A DNA stretch of 64,000 nucleotides from Lichenostomus cassidix (Eukaryota; Chordata; Aves; Passeriformes; Meliphagidae): positions 47,814,491-47,878,490 of the forward strand of contig CM039182.1 of NCBI GenBank assembly GCA_008360975.2. The letters run 5' to 3'. The translations under genes and the position numbers were made by a program. Positions 49,681 through 63,500 of this stretch are shown piece after piece; position 1 is the stretch's first letter; each line of letters starts with the position of its first letter. Below the pieces are notes generated by a model. That model did not search any database, had not been told where the DNA came from, and saw only the letters and a list, made by a program, of their open reading frames with translations.

Positions 49681-49834
49681 CCTTCCTTCCTTCCTTCCTT
49701 CCTTCCTTCCTTCCTTCCTTCCTTCCTTCCTTCCTTCCTTCCTTTCTTCCTTCCTTCCTTCCTTCCTTCCTTCCTTCCTTCCTTCCTTCCTTCCTTCCTT
49801 CCTTCCTTCCTTCCTTCCTTCCTTCCTTCCTTCC
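49681..49834. repeat. (CCTT)n microsatellite, about 38 units
   Basis: 154 bp of CCTT repeats with a single interruption (C to T at 49745). On the plus strand it reads as a Phe-Leu-Pro-Ser repeat in every frame because 4-bp units cycle through 12 bp, giving three overlapping open frames (49559-49980) that are not genes. The complementary strand is a pure GGAA purine tract. The length suggests high polymorphism. Confidence 0.98.
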
Positions 49835-51615
49835 CTTTTTCTGAGACCTACCTTGTGGTTATTGTGAGACTGGGATTCTCTGCCCCTCCCTCATTGGTTT
49901 TAAAGCAGTCAAATAATAATGATTACATTACAGTTCAACATATTTATTTGGTTAATAAACATATTAAGAGAATTTATTAAATACACAGTACATGTTGCTA
50001 AGTCAACCCCACATCCTTTAGCACAATTGTTAATTATGTAAACAATCACCCCACAAATAGTCCCTTTGGGTTCAACAGCAGTACATGGACAAGGGAGGAT
50101 TTCTTATTAAACATTCAAAATTGGGTCCAATGCACAACATCATGAGACTATATTATGGTAATGATGCCTGCCAAGGTAAAAATAGGAGAGGCAGATGGTA
50201 GAAGAGAGAAAAATGTTGAATATTTATCCCATTAACAGTGTGAACCAGTTTGAGTCTTAAAATGAGGGCAGGGAGAAGACAGCATTGTAAATCCTTTTCC
50301 TTGGGGGATCAGTTTCAGGTTTTCTCGGTCATTAATGGTGATTAATTCCAATAGCAGCAGTATCTCCACTTCTGTTATGAATAATGCCACATGAATACTT
50401 ACTGTACAGGTTCCTATTTTCAGTTTAGTTCCTATGATCAGATCTCTATTACAATTCCATGCACTTATTTCTATAAAAAAAAAAAATCAAATGAATGGTG
50501 GAGGTAACTGAACTCTCCCATTAAGAAGCTAGCAGTACAACTCTTTCTCTTGCAAATTTTATTTTCTTGATAGCAATCTCCATTCTGCAGCTCCCTTGTT
50601 GGACAGATTTCTTTTGGGAGGTGAAGAAGAGTCAGAGAATGACAACTTTCTTCAGAGTTTTCACTTTAAGATCTCATTGAAATGGGATTTTGAAGTTTAT
50701 GTGAACCTCAGTTAATTTTCTGGGTTTGCCAGTGTCACTCTGTGAGTAACGTGGTCTGTCATCTAGCCAAGGTAATTAGCTCTCTGTAGGGAATGAATAT
50801 GAAACTTTGAAATCCAAGCTCTAAGCAGAGTGCAGGATCAGTGTGAAATGGAGCAGTGGGGATATATTATTTCACTGGACTGTATTACTTTAGACAGCAT
50901 CAAATAAACTGGCTGATGGTGAGAAACACAAGATTGGAAACGGGGTAACCTCATAGTATCCAGAGCCCAGATGGAGCAGAGCAAGAATCTTGCCTTGTTT
51001 TCCTTCATGTCTTTGCAACCACTCAAATTCTTGGTTTTTCTTTCTGTTATCCCTTTTAAAGTGAGTATTCTCTCACCCTGTGGTTATTAAAGGACTGTAT
51101 TGCCTTGTGCTCAAAACACAGAAAGCCTAAACTCTTCTGTTTTCTGCCCACCATTCCTGGTCAGTTCTTCCCTTTCAACAAGCCAAGTGGCTGCACTGTG
51201 GCAGAAGCCTCTGGCAGAGCAACTTTCAAGTTTCTTTTTATAAATGGACCTGCCTGGTTACCTCTATGGGGCTTGCTCAGGGTCCAGCAGGTGCAAGACC
51301 TATTAAAGTCAGAGGATATTCAACACAGCGCAGTGGTTTAGATCCAACAGTCACAATGCTTGAGAAGAGTAGGTGTGAAAGTTTTACCAGGATTTTGTCT
51401 GAGCTGAAGAATGCAAAATTGAAGGGGAGGACAGTTAATAGGTGGTAGGAGCATCACAACAATAATTAGAAATACTGGAAGCCCAGTGCAAAATAAATGA
51501 ATGAACATTTTACCATGGATTGCTTTAAAATCAAACTACTGTTGATTAGCTATATTTAAATATGTATCATATAGCAAAAGGTGTGAATCTGATCATTGAG
51601 TAAGTACCATAAATA
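49835..51615. other. Intergenic DNA, no gene recognised
   Basis: AT-rich. I see no exon, RNA gene or known repeat. A short A-run lies near 50476-50487. Confidence 0.5.
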
Positions 51616-51619
51616 ACTT

Positions 51620-51702
51620 GTTCTTGAAAGTTCCTGACCAGTTCTTGAAAGCTGGTCAGTTTCCTTAAGTGAAGTATTCACATCTTATTTCAGTGAAATA
51701 AG
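51620..51702. repeat. Compound small repeat: direct repeat, hairpin and palindrome
   Basis: GTTCTTGAAAG occurs at 51620-51630 and 51641-51651. CTGACCAG (51634-51641) pairs with CTGGTCAG (51652-51659). A 19-nt palindrome, CTTATTTCAGTGAAATAAG, follows at 51684-51702 (9-bp perfect arms, one central base). Meaning unknown. Confidence 0.85.
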
Positions 51703-54531
51703 GGTTTCCATTTATTTTTTTATCTCTTGTTCTGTAAACTAGATTTTCTTCTCATGTGTGCAGATGCAGGTTTACGGCAGTCAGAAAGACTGCATTTTAT
51801 TTAGAAGTATTAAATAGTCGCATCATATGCACTTGATAGCAAAAGAAATCTTCTGCCATGGCCTGTTTTCATTAGCTTACACTCTCCTCTCTATGGTGAA
51901 ATAATTTCTTGACTGCACATAGATTATAAATATCTAATGTATTCTGCACTAACTTATATTTTCAGGCATATCACTTTCTTTTCAAAAGCATTTTATGGAA
52001 AGCAGAAATGCAATTAAATGTACAGTGTGATTGTGACTGAGAGACGTAAAGTGGTCAAATTTAAAAATTCCAAATGTCTGTGCAAGGGAGGCAGCCAAAC
52101 AGCCCTAAATTAATCCTTCTCTGAGACCTTGCATGCCAAGATTAGTCTTATAGCAAGTTTTTATTTGTTCCCCATCATCTACAAACTTACATGCTTTCTC
52201 CGTAGAAGAGGCTGATAATGTTGTGGTGCACAGCAAGGCAATGAAGTTTGGCTTCCTGAAAGGATCTGGGAAACTGGAGACTTGGAAACTTTGAGGAGAA
52301 TTGATGGTGTAGAATTTTTTTCAATGCCTTGGTCATTTGAGACATCACTTTATCTCCCTTGCTTTTTTAAATTTCCTTTAGTCTTCCTCTCTTTCTTTTA
52401 CATAAAAGCAAAGGAAAAGGATCACAAAAGGCTATGGTTCAGTTTCTCTATGAGGCAGGTTGGATTAACAGGAGAAATGAAAGAGCTTTGTGCTTGTTCA
52501 TCCTTTTTATAAAGAGCTGAAAATTAAATCACACATATTCTTGGTTTTCAATAGCCAAACCTGAAATGATAGATCTCCATCAGGCTTAGTTTGTTTACTG
52601 GTGCATAGGCCACAATGTTTGGAGGTTGTGTTGCAAACAGACTTTGCCTTGAAACTGATGCATATATCACGCTACTTCTTTACAGTGAAGAGAAAGAAAA
52701 TCAGCATTTGAATTGAAGAATGTCTTGTATTTCAAGTAATCCTACCCTGCAGAGAGTTTGTTGTCTGTATTTCAACAGGAGACAGGGCTGATTATTATTA
52801 CTGAAGGCTGCCAAGACTGTTAAGTGCTTGTGGATGTGTGCCTGCTTGTCAGAATGAAAGAAGAGGACCATGTTTGGCTTCCATTTTTCTAGGCTTGTAC
52901 TATGGATCACAGTGACAGGGATGTTACTGAGATATTTGGAATAATAAAATAGGAGGGTGTCAGCACCAGGTCACTGGGGATGGGAGTTCATGTTGCTGAG
53001 GGCTCTTATGAACAAATTCAAGCAAATGTTAAGATTTGAGGAGAGATGCAAAGAGGTACTCAAGATCCATGTATGACCTGTGGCATGAGCTGAGCACAGA
53101 AAGAAAAGTCATATGTTATAGTTAAAATCCCAAATTCATTGTTTACCTAACACATGCCAGCATGCTAAATGTTCATTTGTTATTTGCATGCAAACGTGAT
53201 AGACCACACTGCTGGTAGCGCATACGATCATGGTATAATTGATGTTAGGCTAGGGTCTCTAAGTCCTGTGAATAAAACAGGTTAAGTATAATTGCTGTTT
53301 AAATTTCATATTGCTGTTGCCCCATGAAATAGCCTCTACTAGCATTAGGCTAATTTGTGCTATCTCTCATAATGGACAATGAAATGCATTTATGGGTAGA
53401 AAAGCAGTCATAGTTTGACTTCCCATCCCTGGATTCATCACAGCTTCATGGTCTGCAAGATTCATTCTTCCTCCCTTTCAGGAGTAAAGAGCAAAGTGTG
53501 GTACAGCAGTTTCTTGCTGATGTTAGAGTTCACAACATTTATGTCTGCGGCCTAGCGAGGCAAGTTTTTTGTTCCATTTGCACAAATGAAGATAAATCCC
53601 ATCTACTAAGGAAAGGCAAGATAATGCTTTAATTATTTTTATTTTATTTTCTGAAACACCTCTGTTAATAGAAACATCAGTGTAGGTAGTACAAACTGGG
53701 TTAATGTGATACGGGAGATACAAGACAAGATAAGCACGGTAACTCACAGTGATCTTGTTTCCAGTCATGTTCCAAAAATTTCTGTCACTGTGAACCTGAA
53801 AAGACACATCTATCCTTTCAAAGGCTTTGGATAAAGGTCTGGTCATGATGTCAGAAATGTGTGGGTGTTTCAGGGGAGCAACACAATTCAAAGGACAGCC
53901 ATTAAAACACGTTTTTAACTATGTGGGACCTGCTTCCCCATTCCCATATGTTTAGTAGATCAATATTAGCTCCTCTACAGTCAATAGAGCTCACTGATGT
54001 AAAACTGCTGTGTGCATGCTCTTAATGATTCATAGTTTTGAAGCCTGGCCAGTTCTATAATTCAACCCTCGCAAAGGCAAACAACCTCCTGACAATCTGC
54101 CCTTTCTTCTCTCATCCTGTTATTTGTTAGGCGTCTGCAGCCCATTAGCTGGCTTACTATGGTATTAATAAGTGATATAATTATTCATAGCCAGATCTGC
54201 TGATAAGAAATCGAATGCTCTGGTAAACAACTGACTATTTTTTTTTCCATGACATCAACAACAAAGTCAAATAGGGTACTGGAAATAGGATAATTCCCAG
54301 GACATGTTAAAAGATTGCACAGTTATGTAGAGGAGCAGAAAAGCTGCTTTCAAAACACTAACTAGGAGTGTTCTGTGTAATTTCCAGCAGACAAAAGCCG
54401 CCATGTCTTCTGCTCTCACCAGTGACATATAAACTCATACGGCTGATCACTGCATGACAGGTCTGGCCACCAAGGGAACCTGCCTGAGCCCACCATCTTT
54501 TCCTCCATAAAACCAGGTGCTCTCCTATAAG
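51703..54531. other. Intergenic DNA, no gene recognised
   Basis: No exon or repeat recognised. The 122-residue minus-strand open frame at 53523-53891 shows no family motif and is within the length expected by chance in AT-rich DNA of this extent. Confidence 0.5.
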
Positions 54532-54567
54532 AGCCACTTGTGCTCCTACAGGCAAGCACAAGTGGCT
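54532..54567. repeat. Perfect 13-bp inverted repeat with 10-nt loop
   Basis: AGCCACTTGTGCT (54532-54544), loop CCTACAGGCA, AGCACAAGTGGCT (54555-54567). The perfect 13-bp stem is GC-balanced and stable, but shorter than a typical microRNA precursor stem. It lies in otherwise plain intergenic sequence. Confidence 0.9.
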
Positions 54568-57500
54568 ATTGGATTAATTTCTGGTACTTCCCTTTGCAGG
54601 ACTGGCTGAGCAGGTGTCTGTCGGCACCCACAGCTGCATCTCACTGCTGCTGGCTCATGTGCCAGTCACCTTGGCATGGGCCAAATCCTCATAGTTAGAA
54701 TATGTGGGATTTGCAATATGTGTGTGTTTTACATTCGACGTGCTTTACATTATTGTGATTTCTCTGGCTTTGTTAGGATTGCCTGACACCTGTGTGACAT
54801 AAAACCCTTCCCCTCCTTCCCTTCCTTTCCCAGTGATTGCTTGACTATTAACTGGTTTTGAGGCTGAGATTAACTGTGGTTAGAGAATTGAAAACTCTGG
54901 TTAATGCTGAAAACACTTGAGCAGCTCTTCTTGGCAAATGAAGTACCATTTTAATGCTTAAAATAATTTAAACTCCTTATTCTTTTTTGTTTCTTTGGAT
55001 ATTCTGAATAGCTTAGGGTAAGGATACTTACAGGGAAACACCTCTCAGCGATTGAATCCCATTTTATGTTTCAGGTTAATAACAATGATTTTCAACAATA
55101 GTTCAGAGAGGTTAAGTTCTGACATGACGCTTACACTATGTTTCACATTTTCTGGGTTATTCCTGGTCTTGCAGTGTTGCTGCTTTTTTGAGGCTAGTAG
55201 CTTCTGTGCAGGATGAAGATAGTTTTCTAAGTCTTTTCTTTGTCAAACTCTATCATTCTTCTGGCATCTTGTCCAATCAGTCAGTTACCCTTGTGCCTCA
55301 AAACACTGGTCTGAATTTTTCTCATCTTTGAGTTCTTGGTGCTTTTTATGTCTTCTTCGGATGAAAGAACTTGTCACTGGCCTTGGCCTTGCTGTCTGAA
55401 AGCAATAACACCAGGTGAAAAAAATTACTCAGAAACCATCCTTTTGATGAGTTTCTGAATAACTGTCTTGCTGAAAGCAATTTTGATGTGTCTGTCATAA
55501 TTGTTTATGCCTTTTCCAGCACTAGGTTTTTCAGCACCTAAATTGCAGCTGGTTCTGTAACTGGTATTCAACTTGTCTGTGTTGCCTGCACAGGTAACAT
55601 AATCTCCCTTACAGCAGGTCACATATTTATTTTTCAAATGTGTCCTAGGATCTTTTATTAAACCACTAGAGCTTCCTGCTCAACCTTTTTTTGTGCTGGG
55701 TGGGAAACCTGTAGAACTTACATTCTTTCCAGTGAGTTCCAGGATGTGACTGTCCTGATTGGAAGGTCTGTGGTATCTCTAATGGTCTGTCTGGGGTAAA
55801 TCTTGTGTCTGTGGGCTGTCAGCAAACAGCATGTTTAAATGGGTCTGTTTACAGGTGATTCACCTCCTTGTGAGAATCTTTTGTTATGACTTTCCAGAAA
55901 GATTAGAGCTGTATTTGCCTAGTGCTGAACTGGAACTTCAGCACCAACAGTAGCAGTTCTTAATACAACTTCTGTTGAACAGAGTGCACTCTGAAAACTC
56001 CTTTCTCCTAATCCTGAGCATCCAAGATCTTAACCTGGTACCTTCAGCATGGAATTTCTATGTAGAACACAAAAAAATTAAAATTAAAGAACTGAGGAGA
56101 AACCTAGAATCACTTTTTCTATGTTGTAATTTGTTTCTTGTCAGTTTCTAATGGTTTCTGCTTTTCTGTCTTGTAATATCAGCGAGCACATCCTTTATTG
56201 GAGAACCAGAGAGAGTGTTTAGCAAAGGACTGCTTTCACATTGTTTCATTAGAATTCCTCCATAGACAGAGACAAGGATTTGATGGTGTCCTTGGGCTAG
56301 CATGCCTTTTTTTTTCCCCCAGAATGTATCTTCTCACGTAAGAGTGACTTGAAAACTCATTCTTCTCTACTGACAATCTGTACAGCATCACCCTCACCCT
56401 GGCTGTAACAGGTGGGCATATATGAACTTCACTGGGTACAGTACATTTTTCTTTAAGGAATACATATGTAGGCATTCACCTTAAACATTCTAAATACTAA
56501 TGGTGATGTTCCATTAATGTATCTCTTGTTGTCTTAAAATGTTAAGCTTTTCCCCAAATGCATGAATCTCCATCTTTTCCTTCTCTGCCTCTTCCATTGC
56601 ACCTGTTTTGAAAAATAAATTTCTTAATCCATCTTGTTTAACCTGCTTTTTAATTATTTTTAATGCAGAAACACAGGCAGTGGGAGGTCAGATTCTACTC
56701 TCTGTGAGAGTCTTTCAGCTGTCATCAAGAGAAGCAGGACTGTGACCTTTTTAGTCTGACCCATGGGCTCTTGACAATTAAAACTTTTGCCTACACAAAA
56801 CCCGGATGGCACCTCTGGGACTTGACTTGCTAGGGATGAAGGCCATAATTCAAAAGTAAGGATGGAGTACAAGTATCTAATTTATTCCTCTGGGATTCAA
56901 CTCTTTTCTTCAGGAAAATAGAGGCCATTGTCAGTGTTATTTTGCTCCCAGTTTTTTCAAGGGTGATGAAAGCTGAAGTGCTATATGCATTTGTTCAAAG
57001 AAAGATGTAACCTGTTCTGCTGGCTTTTCTGTGGTACTGATTTAACAAAAGATGTCTGTCAAGTGGGAGGGTGAGTGGGTGGGCCAACACAAGATGACTT
57101 TCCTGGCCATGCATATTCTAACATTTCTGAGAAGAGTTTTAGCAGCTCATTTCTGAGTATGGAAAACAAGGCAGAATGAAACGGCAGGTAGCATGCCCAG
57201 TGAAAGGCATATAGAGCTAAGGATAACAAGCAATACATGAGTTGCCTGGATTTAGGTTGCAATGTTGTGGCAATTTGGGTGTGAAAACTTATCCGCTCTC
57301 ATGATAACATCTGATAATCTTTTTTATGGAAGGATGCTTATGTTCTGGAAAAGCCATTATGAAGTTATTGCTTTATTTTAATTTAATTTAAAACCATCCA
57401 CCCTTTTATAACATCAGCCTCTGCATCTTACTACTGAGTGATAATCATTTGGGAAAAAAAAAAGGCCTCATAATTAAGTTACATTTGTGTGTTTATCAAC

Positions 57501-60500
57501 AGAGCAAGTACAGCAGAAAGTGATTTGATCTTTCTCTTTGTTTGCCTTCCAGTTGCCAAACGTGCTATCTCTTCTGCTCTCCAAAGGAAGCTGCAGAGGT
57601 GGTAAGGCATGCTCTGCTCAGCTCATGCACTGTGCTCTGCTTGAGTATTCCATCCAGAATGAAATACAGGAAATAACACAAAGTCTTTTCCTTAAAACAC
57701 AACAAAGTTTCCACAAATATGTATTAGTTGTAAGCAGTGCTTGAAGTCACGTGATGCTATAGGAGACCCTACATGACAAGTAGGACATTCATAGGGAGCT
57801 TTTAAAGACAAATGTTCAAGTCAGATTATAAAGTAAAAAACCCCAAACAAGCAAACCAACATAAAAAAATTGTGGTATGTACTTTTACCACAGATGTGTC
57901 TGCTGTGGGTACGAAGCTGGACTGCAGTTTTCCTCTGAAGGAAAGGTGTGTGGCTGGGCTTGGACCCACTACATCCAGAGCAAACAGGAGGTTTGCTGGG
58001 TGGCAATGGGTTGCAGTGCTGAGACCTGAATCACAGGAGAGTTGTGCAGCATGCAGGTGGGCAGAGCTGGCTGGTGGTCTGGGACTGTTTATCAGAGGAC
58101 TGAAGACAAATGGATGCTGGAAAAAAAGACAAGTAATTGATCCTCAGGTACCAACAAACCTGCACTTTGTAGCAGGTGGCCTCATGCTGCTCTTATAATC
58201 ATTTGACTCTTCCCTTAGGATGCTAGAAAATAAAGCGTGTCCACAGCCCACTCAGGGGTTAGGCAACAGGCTGAAACTGAGACATCTGAGACATCTCATT
58301 TGTATGCTCCAGCCCTGTCTGTCTATTGCATTATTTATTCCTGTGGCTTTTCCCCTTTAATTTCACTTTTCAGAAGCTCAATTTTCTCAAGCTATCATTC
58401 TGTGTTGTGTTGTATCATGAGTCATGCCCCATATACTGAGCAGTAATAGTGCATGCAAAGAGAATTGTACCAGCCAACATATCCGAAGAAAACATCATTT
58501 TTGGAAACTGGAATCTGCCATGTTGCAGCAGAGATAGTTTCAAGTTCCCAATCTTAATGAAATTGCTACCTGAACTTTTTATTTTCTAGGTTTATTTGCA
58601 GTTCTTTCAGATTTATTTTCAATACATGAAAATGTGATTCATGTGATTACAGCAGCCTTAAAAGACATCACAGATCATGGCAGAGCAATTCTTCTCTGAA
58701 GCCAGCAGGACTGTAATTAGTATAATGTCCACTAAATGACAGCCTAGTGTGTGAACCTCAGTCACAGCTGCTTTGGGTGCTATCAGTCTTTCAAGACTTA
58801 AAATGAGCCAAGCCATGCATAAATAGTGTTTATCTTTGCATTGCAAATATGTCTGAGAGGTTATGATGAACTTCTCCAATTTCTGCAAGATTGATGCTTT
58901 AGATCAATCTGGCTCTGCATGCTCTAGTCTAGCTGAACAGGATATTTATGCAAAAAATTATTATCGTACCAAATATTGAACTTTGATTAGGAGTCATCAA
59001 AGATTTATTGAAATTGGTCTTTTATTCAGCAGGAATTAAAAAGTCATAACTGGATTCTTCACACATATAGCAGAGGAATCTCTTGTCAGCTCCAAGAGGT
59101 GGGTGGGTGCCTTTTTGTTAGGCCATCCATCACAACTCAAAGGGGACCCTTTCCATTGTGCCCTTTTTGTTTTATTTTTTTTTTAAATGAAGGTGAAAGG
59201 GAGAGTAATGACTAATTTATCTGGAAACCACTACTCCAGGACCAAAGTCTGCTCCAAGAGGTAAATTCCAAGAGAGCCTGACCTTTGACAGTTGCATGCC
59301 AGGATTCACTAAGATATGCAGTCAGGGCACAGAGAAGATGAAAACTTAGTTCTGGCTGCATCTGCCATAGTTTAAAAACTGTGAGTTATTCAGTAACAGG
59401 CAGGAGACAAATTTCAACTTCTGAACATATGACCATCTCTGAAATATTATTTCAGTCCTGTTTCCTCCTTTCTTCTAGATAGTGAGGATTCATAACCAGC
59501 TGATAGTATTAGTGAATTTAATTCATTTTTCCTCCTGGAAACCTTTCGCTTTCTCAAGTTTCCTCTGAGACCAAAAGGGTTTTTTTTTGGCAGCTTCTCT
59601 AACAGCAAATTTGGATTGTGACTCCAGCATAGTGTGTTTTCCCTGTGTCATACCAGACCTTGGCTGACAATCCAAATAGTCTCAACAGGGAAGAATACCA
59701 AAAGCTGCAAATAGACACCACATGACCCTGTAGCCCTACAGCCTCTATAAACACCTAAGCATATAAGAAGCAGCATCTATTGCCATATTAATTTTTTTAG
59801 TGCCATTTTCTTACAGAAATGGCAGTTTATAGAAGCTGAAGTTGGTATTTTTTGAGATTCCAACTCAGAGTATGCTACCAAGAAATTTTTTTGCATTTTG
59901 TATGGGTACGGTACATCAAATTTATATAGTAAAGAATGTATTGAACTTAATAAAGAGCTGAAAGTAACCCATGTGAAAACTGATGGCAGTTAAAATATTC
60001 TATGCTAGTCAAGTCTTATCTCCCAGTGACTTTTATAAATGCAGGCTTTTTATTGCTGACCATGGTAAAAAGCATTTCATCCCCAGTTGTTCTTAAAGTA
60101 AGACTTTTCAGAGGAAAGGCCTCATAGGAAAGGCATCTTTTCAGTATTTTCAGACTGTGGGCAAGTTTTATTGTGTTGTGCTGGCTCTTCACAGCAGTTT
60201 ATTTCCTCAGTTTTTTAGCACCTCCTTCAGAAAGGACATAAAAGCTGGAGGTGTTTCAGTCATTTTCTCTGCCCAGCAAAAAACCTCACCATGAGTCTGC
60301 AGCAAATCTAGGAGAGGTGAGAGGTCAGCAGGAGCAGTCGGTCCTTCACACAGAGGAAAGATTGTGTTAAGAGAAGGATGGTGGAATTGTTGACAGCTGT
60401 GCAAAAAGCACAGGATGAAAAAAACCAGCAACTCATGCAACTCAGCAGCTGCAGCATTCCAGGATATATACCTGTAGTGTTCTGGAGCCTAACTGGGAGA

Positions 60501-63500
60501 GAAAACCTTGTCACAGACATGCATAATGCAATCACTGCCTGAAACATTCTTTCTTGGGAGCTTCAAAGGTGCTGCTGTTTGGCTCCCACTGCTTCATCTG
60601 TGTAGTACTGACACAGCTAACATAATTAGGAGGAAAGGCAGAGCCAGAGGTTTCCAGCTGAATAATTTAAAACAATAAATAAACTGGGATTATCTCTATA
60701 AACCTTTTTCTCCATTCTTTTGACTGTTTTTTCTTTTTACCTTATAACTAATTTTCTACTTTCCATCTTCATCAGCTAAAATTCCTCACTCAATTTTTCT
60801 TAATACCAGTCCAAAGCTGTTGCCTATCACCTGCTACTTACTTTTGAATAAAGAGTCTGTCCCCATTTTACTCAGTTCAATTAATTTTCATGCTTAAATG
60901 ATCTTCTACACTCCTCTGCCACCCCAAGGCAACTTTTATCTGCTGTCTTGATAGGTGATTAATGACTTTCCATTCCTGGAACCAATGTGAAAGACAAAAG
61001 AGAAATAAGACAACCAAGAAAAGACTCTCTTTCCTAACCTTTCTTTCACCTCAATCATTTCAGGAAGGAAGACAAGAAGGATAATAAATGTTTCACTCTT
61101 CTTTAAGGAACATCAGCTCTGCTGGTGCCCCGTGTTAATTACCTGAAAAATATTTAAGTAAGGGAACACAACATAAAAAGATAAAGTTTTTTTCTCTTGT
61201 CAGGTTGGACTGGTGGCACATAATAGATTTCTTCCATGCCTGTTGACACTGTTAACACCATGTCCCTTTAAGCTCTTGTGTTGCTCCCCACAATCCAGAC
61301 AAGCCTAAGAACAAGAGAAACACTTTTTGGGGGTGTAACTTTAGAGTTAATCTAATTCAGTCTACAGTGATTTATAGAGCACTAGCTGCTGCCCAGTGAC
61401 TGTCTTGTGGTAACACTTTGGACTCTAGAGGTACAACACTCAAAGTGCTTTAGTCTTAACTCACTTACCTTGTCCCATGTTTAATAGATTTTTATCACCC
61501 TTGTCCACTTCTTCTCAATCCTCAGCAGCATGGATGAATACAGACCCAAGCATAACACAGAATAGAACAGTTGTTGTGATATTTCACACAGGAAGCAGGG
61601 GACTGAATTCATCCATAAAGTCTTCTCACAGGCAAAACTGAGCACCCAAGCACATCCTGCTTATTTGAGCGATGATCTGTCCTGCTGGGCATTTTTCCAA
61701 CTGCTTGACTGTGATTTGACAATGACCTCTGGCTTTTACACACTTCAAGGTTCCTTGTGCTGTTCCTTCTAAGGCAACAGCTGCCTCCATTCCTCAGCAC
61801 CACTTGAATCTGATGAGGTGAATATCAGCTGAACCCTCCTTCCTATGAGAACTTCAAACCCGTGGTTAACTAGCTTATCTCTCAGCCTGCAGCTGAGTAG
61901 AGAATCACCATTCCTCAGCAGCTCTGTGCAAAGCTGATGATTCTGTTTTGGGAATAAGGGGACTTGTGGTGACGTAAGAGATTGAAGACAGATTTTCAGG
62001 AAGCAAGAATGGCAAATTTACTTTATTTAAGAGTAATTTACCTCCCTGTTTACAGTTCCTGCTGGAACTCCCACCGTTTAAGGGAAGCTTTGAGCATGGT
62101 TTTGGTATCACCTACAGTGTTTTGGCTTTACTCAAACCAGTTCATTTCATATCAGTCTGTATCTGGTGTGCTAAGGGGTGGATCATATGAGCTAGTTAGC
62201 AGGTGTTGGTCACAGAGCAATGAACCCTAAAAGGAACATCTGTCTCATCCTACTCAGGCTCTCAGATGATAATTACATCACCTGCTACATATCTCATTAA
62301 CACTGTCAGCTCTTCCTTGCTTGGTTCCCAAGACAGTGGAGGTGGGAGGAAGGCAAGTCACTTATCCCATCCATGTTGGGAGTTCCACTAAGCAGATGCT
62401 GAATCTTCATCTTTTTGTGGAGAGACACAGAGGCCACCCCATTACATTAGATGCTCCTCTGTCTATTTGTCAGGTCTTTCCTTGACTGATCTGAGGCCAA
62501 AGCCACAGTGATGTTCCTTAAAAGAGGGTGAAATCTTACAAAAGGGAAATATCTTTGAAAGCTGGATATGAAAGTGGTATTACTCTGGAGGGCTGCGGGG
62601 TATCATCCTGATCTTCAAGTTAAAACATGCAAAGACCACTACCTGGTGATGCCTGACTTCAAAAAGGACTTCTAGGGGCTGAGGATGATCTGGCTTAGTC
62701 TGGAGGTGGAACCCCCTTACAATGAGAGCGAAAATGACCATTCCTATTACCTTTACCAGCCAATGCTGCACTAATCTGGCAGGCAGAGGAGTTCACTCAC
62801 AGAGACAGCACTGCAGTCAAGAGGATCCTTTGATGCCTCTGGCCTGCTGCAGATTGTTTCATTAATTGCTAGCATTAAATGTGACTAGTGAGCTAAATCT
62901 ATGAGGAGCATAATTGGAGCACTGAAGCAGGCAGACTTCTTAAAGAGCTCTTAAAAATCAAGAAATTAAGGAGCTTCCTTCTCAATTAGCAGACTTAATG
63001 TAACTGAAATCTGAGGGGTGAGTACAGTGCAGTCAGATGAAGAACTGTGTGTCTGCTCCGGCATCTGATCTCTCAGCTGATGTGTTATGGTGATTGGGTT
63101 TGTATTGGGGGTGCATAATGCAGAGAAGCAGACTGTATTTTCACAATCTTTACTAATGTCACATGAGACAACATAGAGGCTACTGGGATTTTTGAGAAAC
63201 CAAGCTATAGCATCATGACCTGTAAATAGGTTATGGACAACCTTGGGTGTGTGCTACCTGACCCCTGAGTGGGAAGTGGTGCTTTCTGCACAGCTAATAC
63301 TGATCCTGTGCTCCAGCCCTGCTGCAGAGCAGCTGAGATCCAGCCTACAAACAAGGCTTCACTGTCTGCATGAAGTAAGCTTTGGATATAGGTATGCCCA
63401 GCCTGCCAACTTTTATTGGCACAAAATGCATGTATGTGTGCAGGACACAGAAGTTGTCCCAGTTAAGATTGCATGCAGGCTTGCATGCTCCTTTGCACTC

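Noticed and set aside
49559..49980. Open frames with (FLPS)n repeats
   Set aside because: Direct translation of the CCTT microsatellite in three registers; not a gene.
53523..53891. 122-residue minus-strand open frame, considered as a STAC exon
   Set aside because: No C1 or SH3 pattern and no match to the STAC sequence as I recall it.
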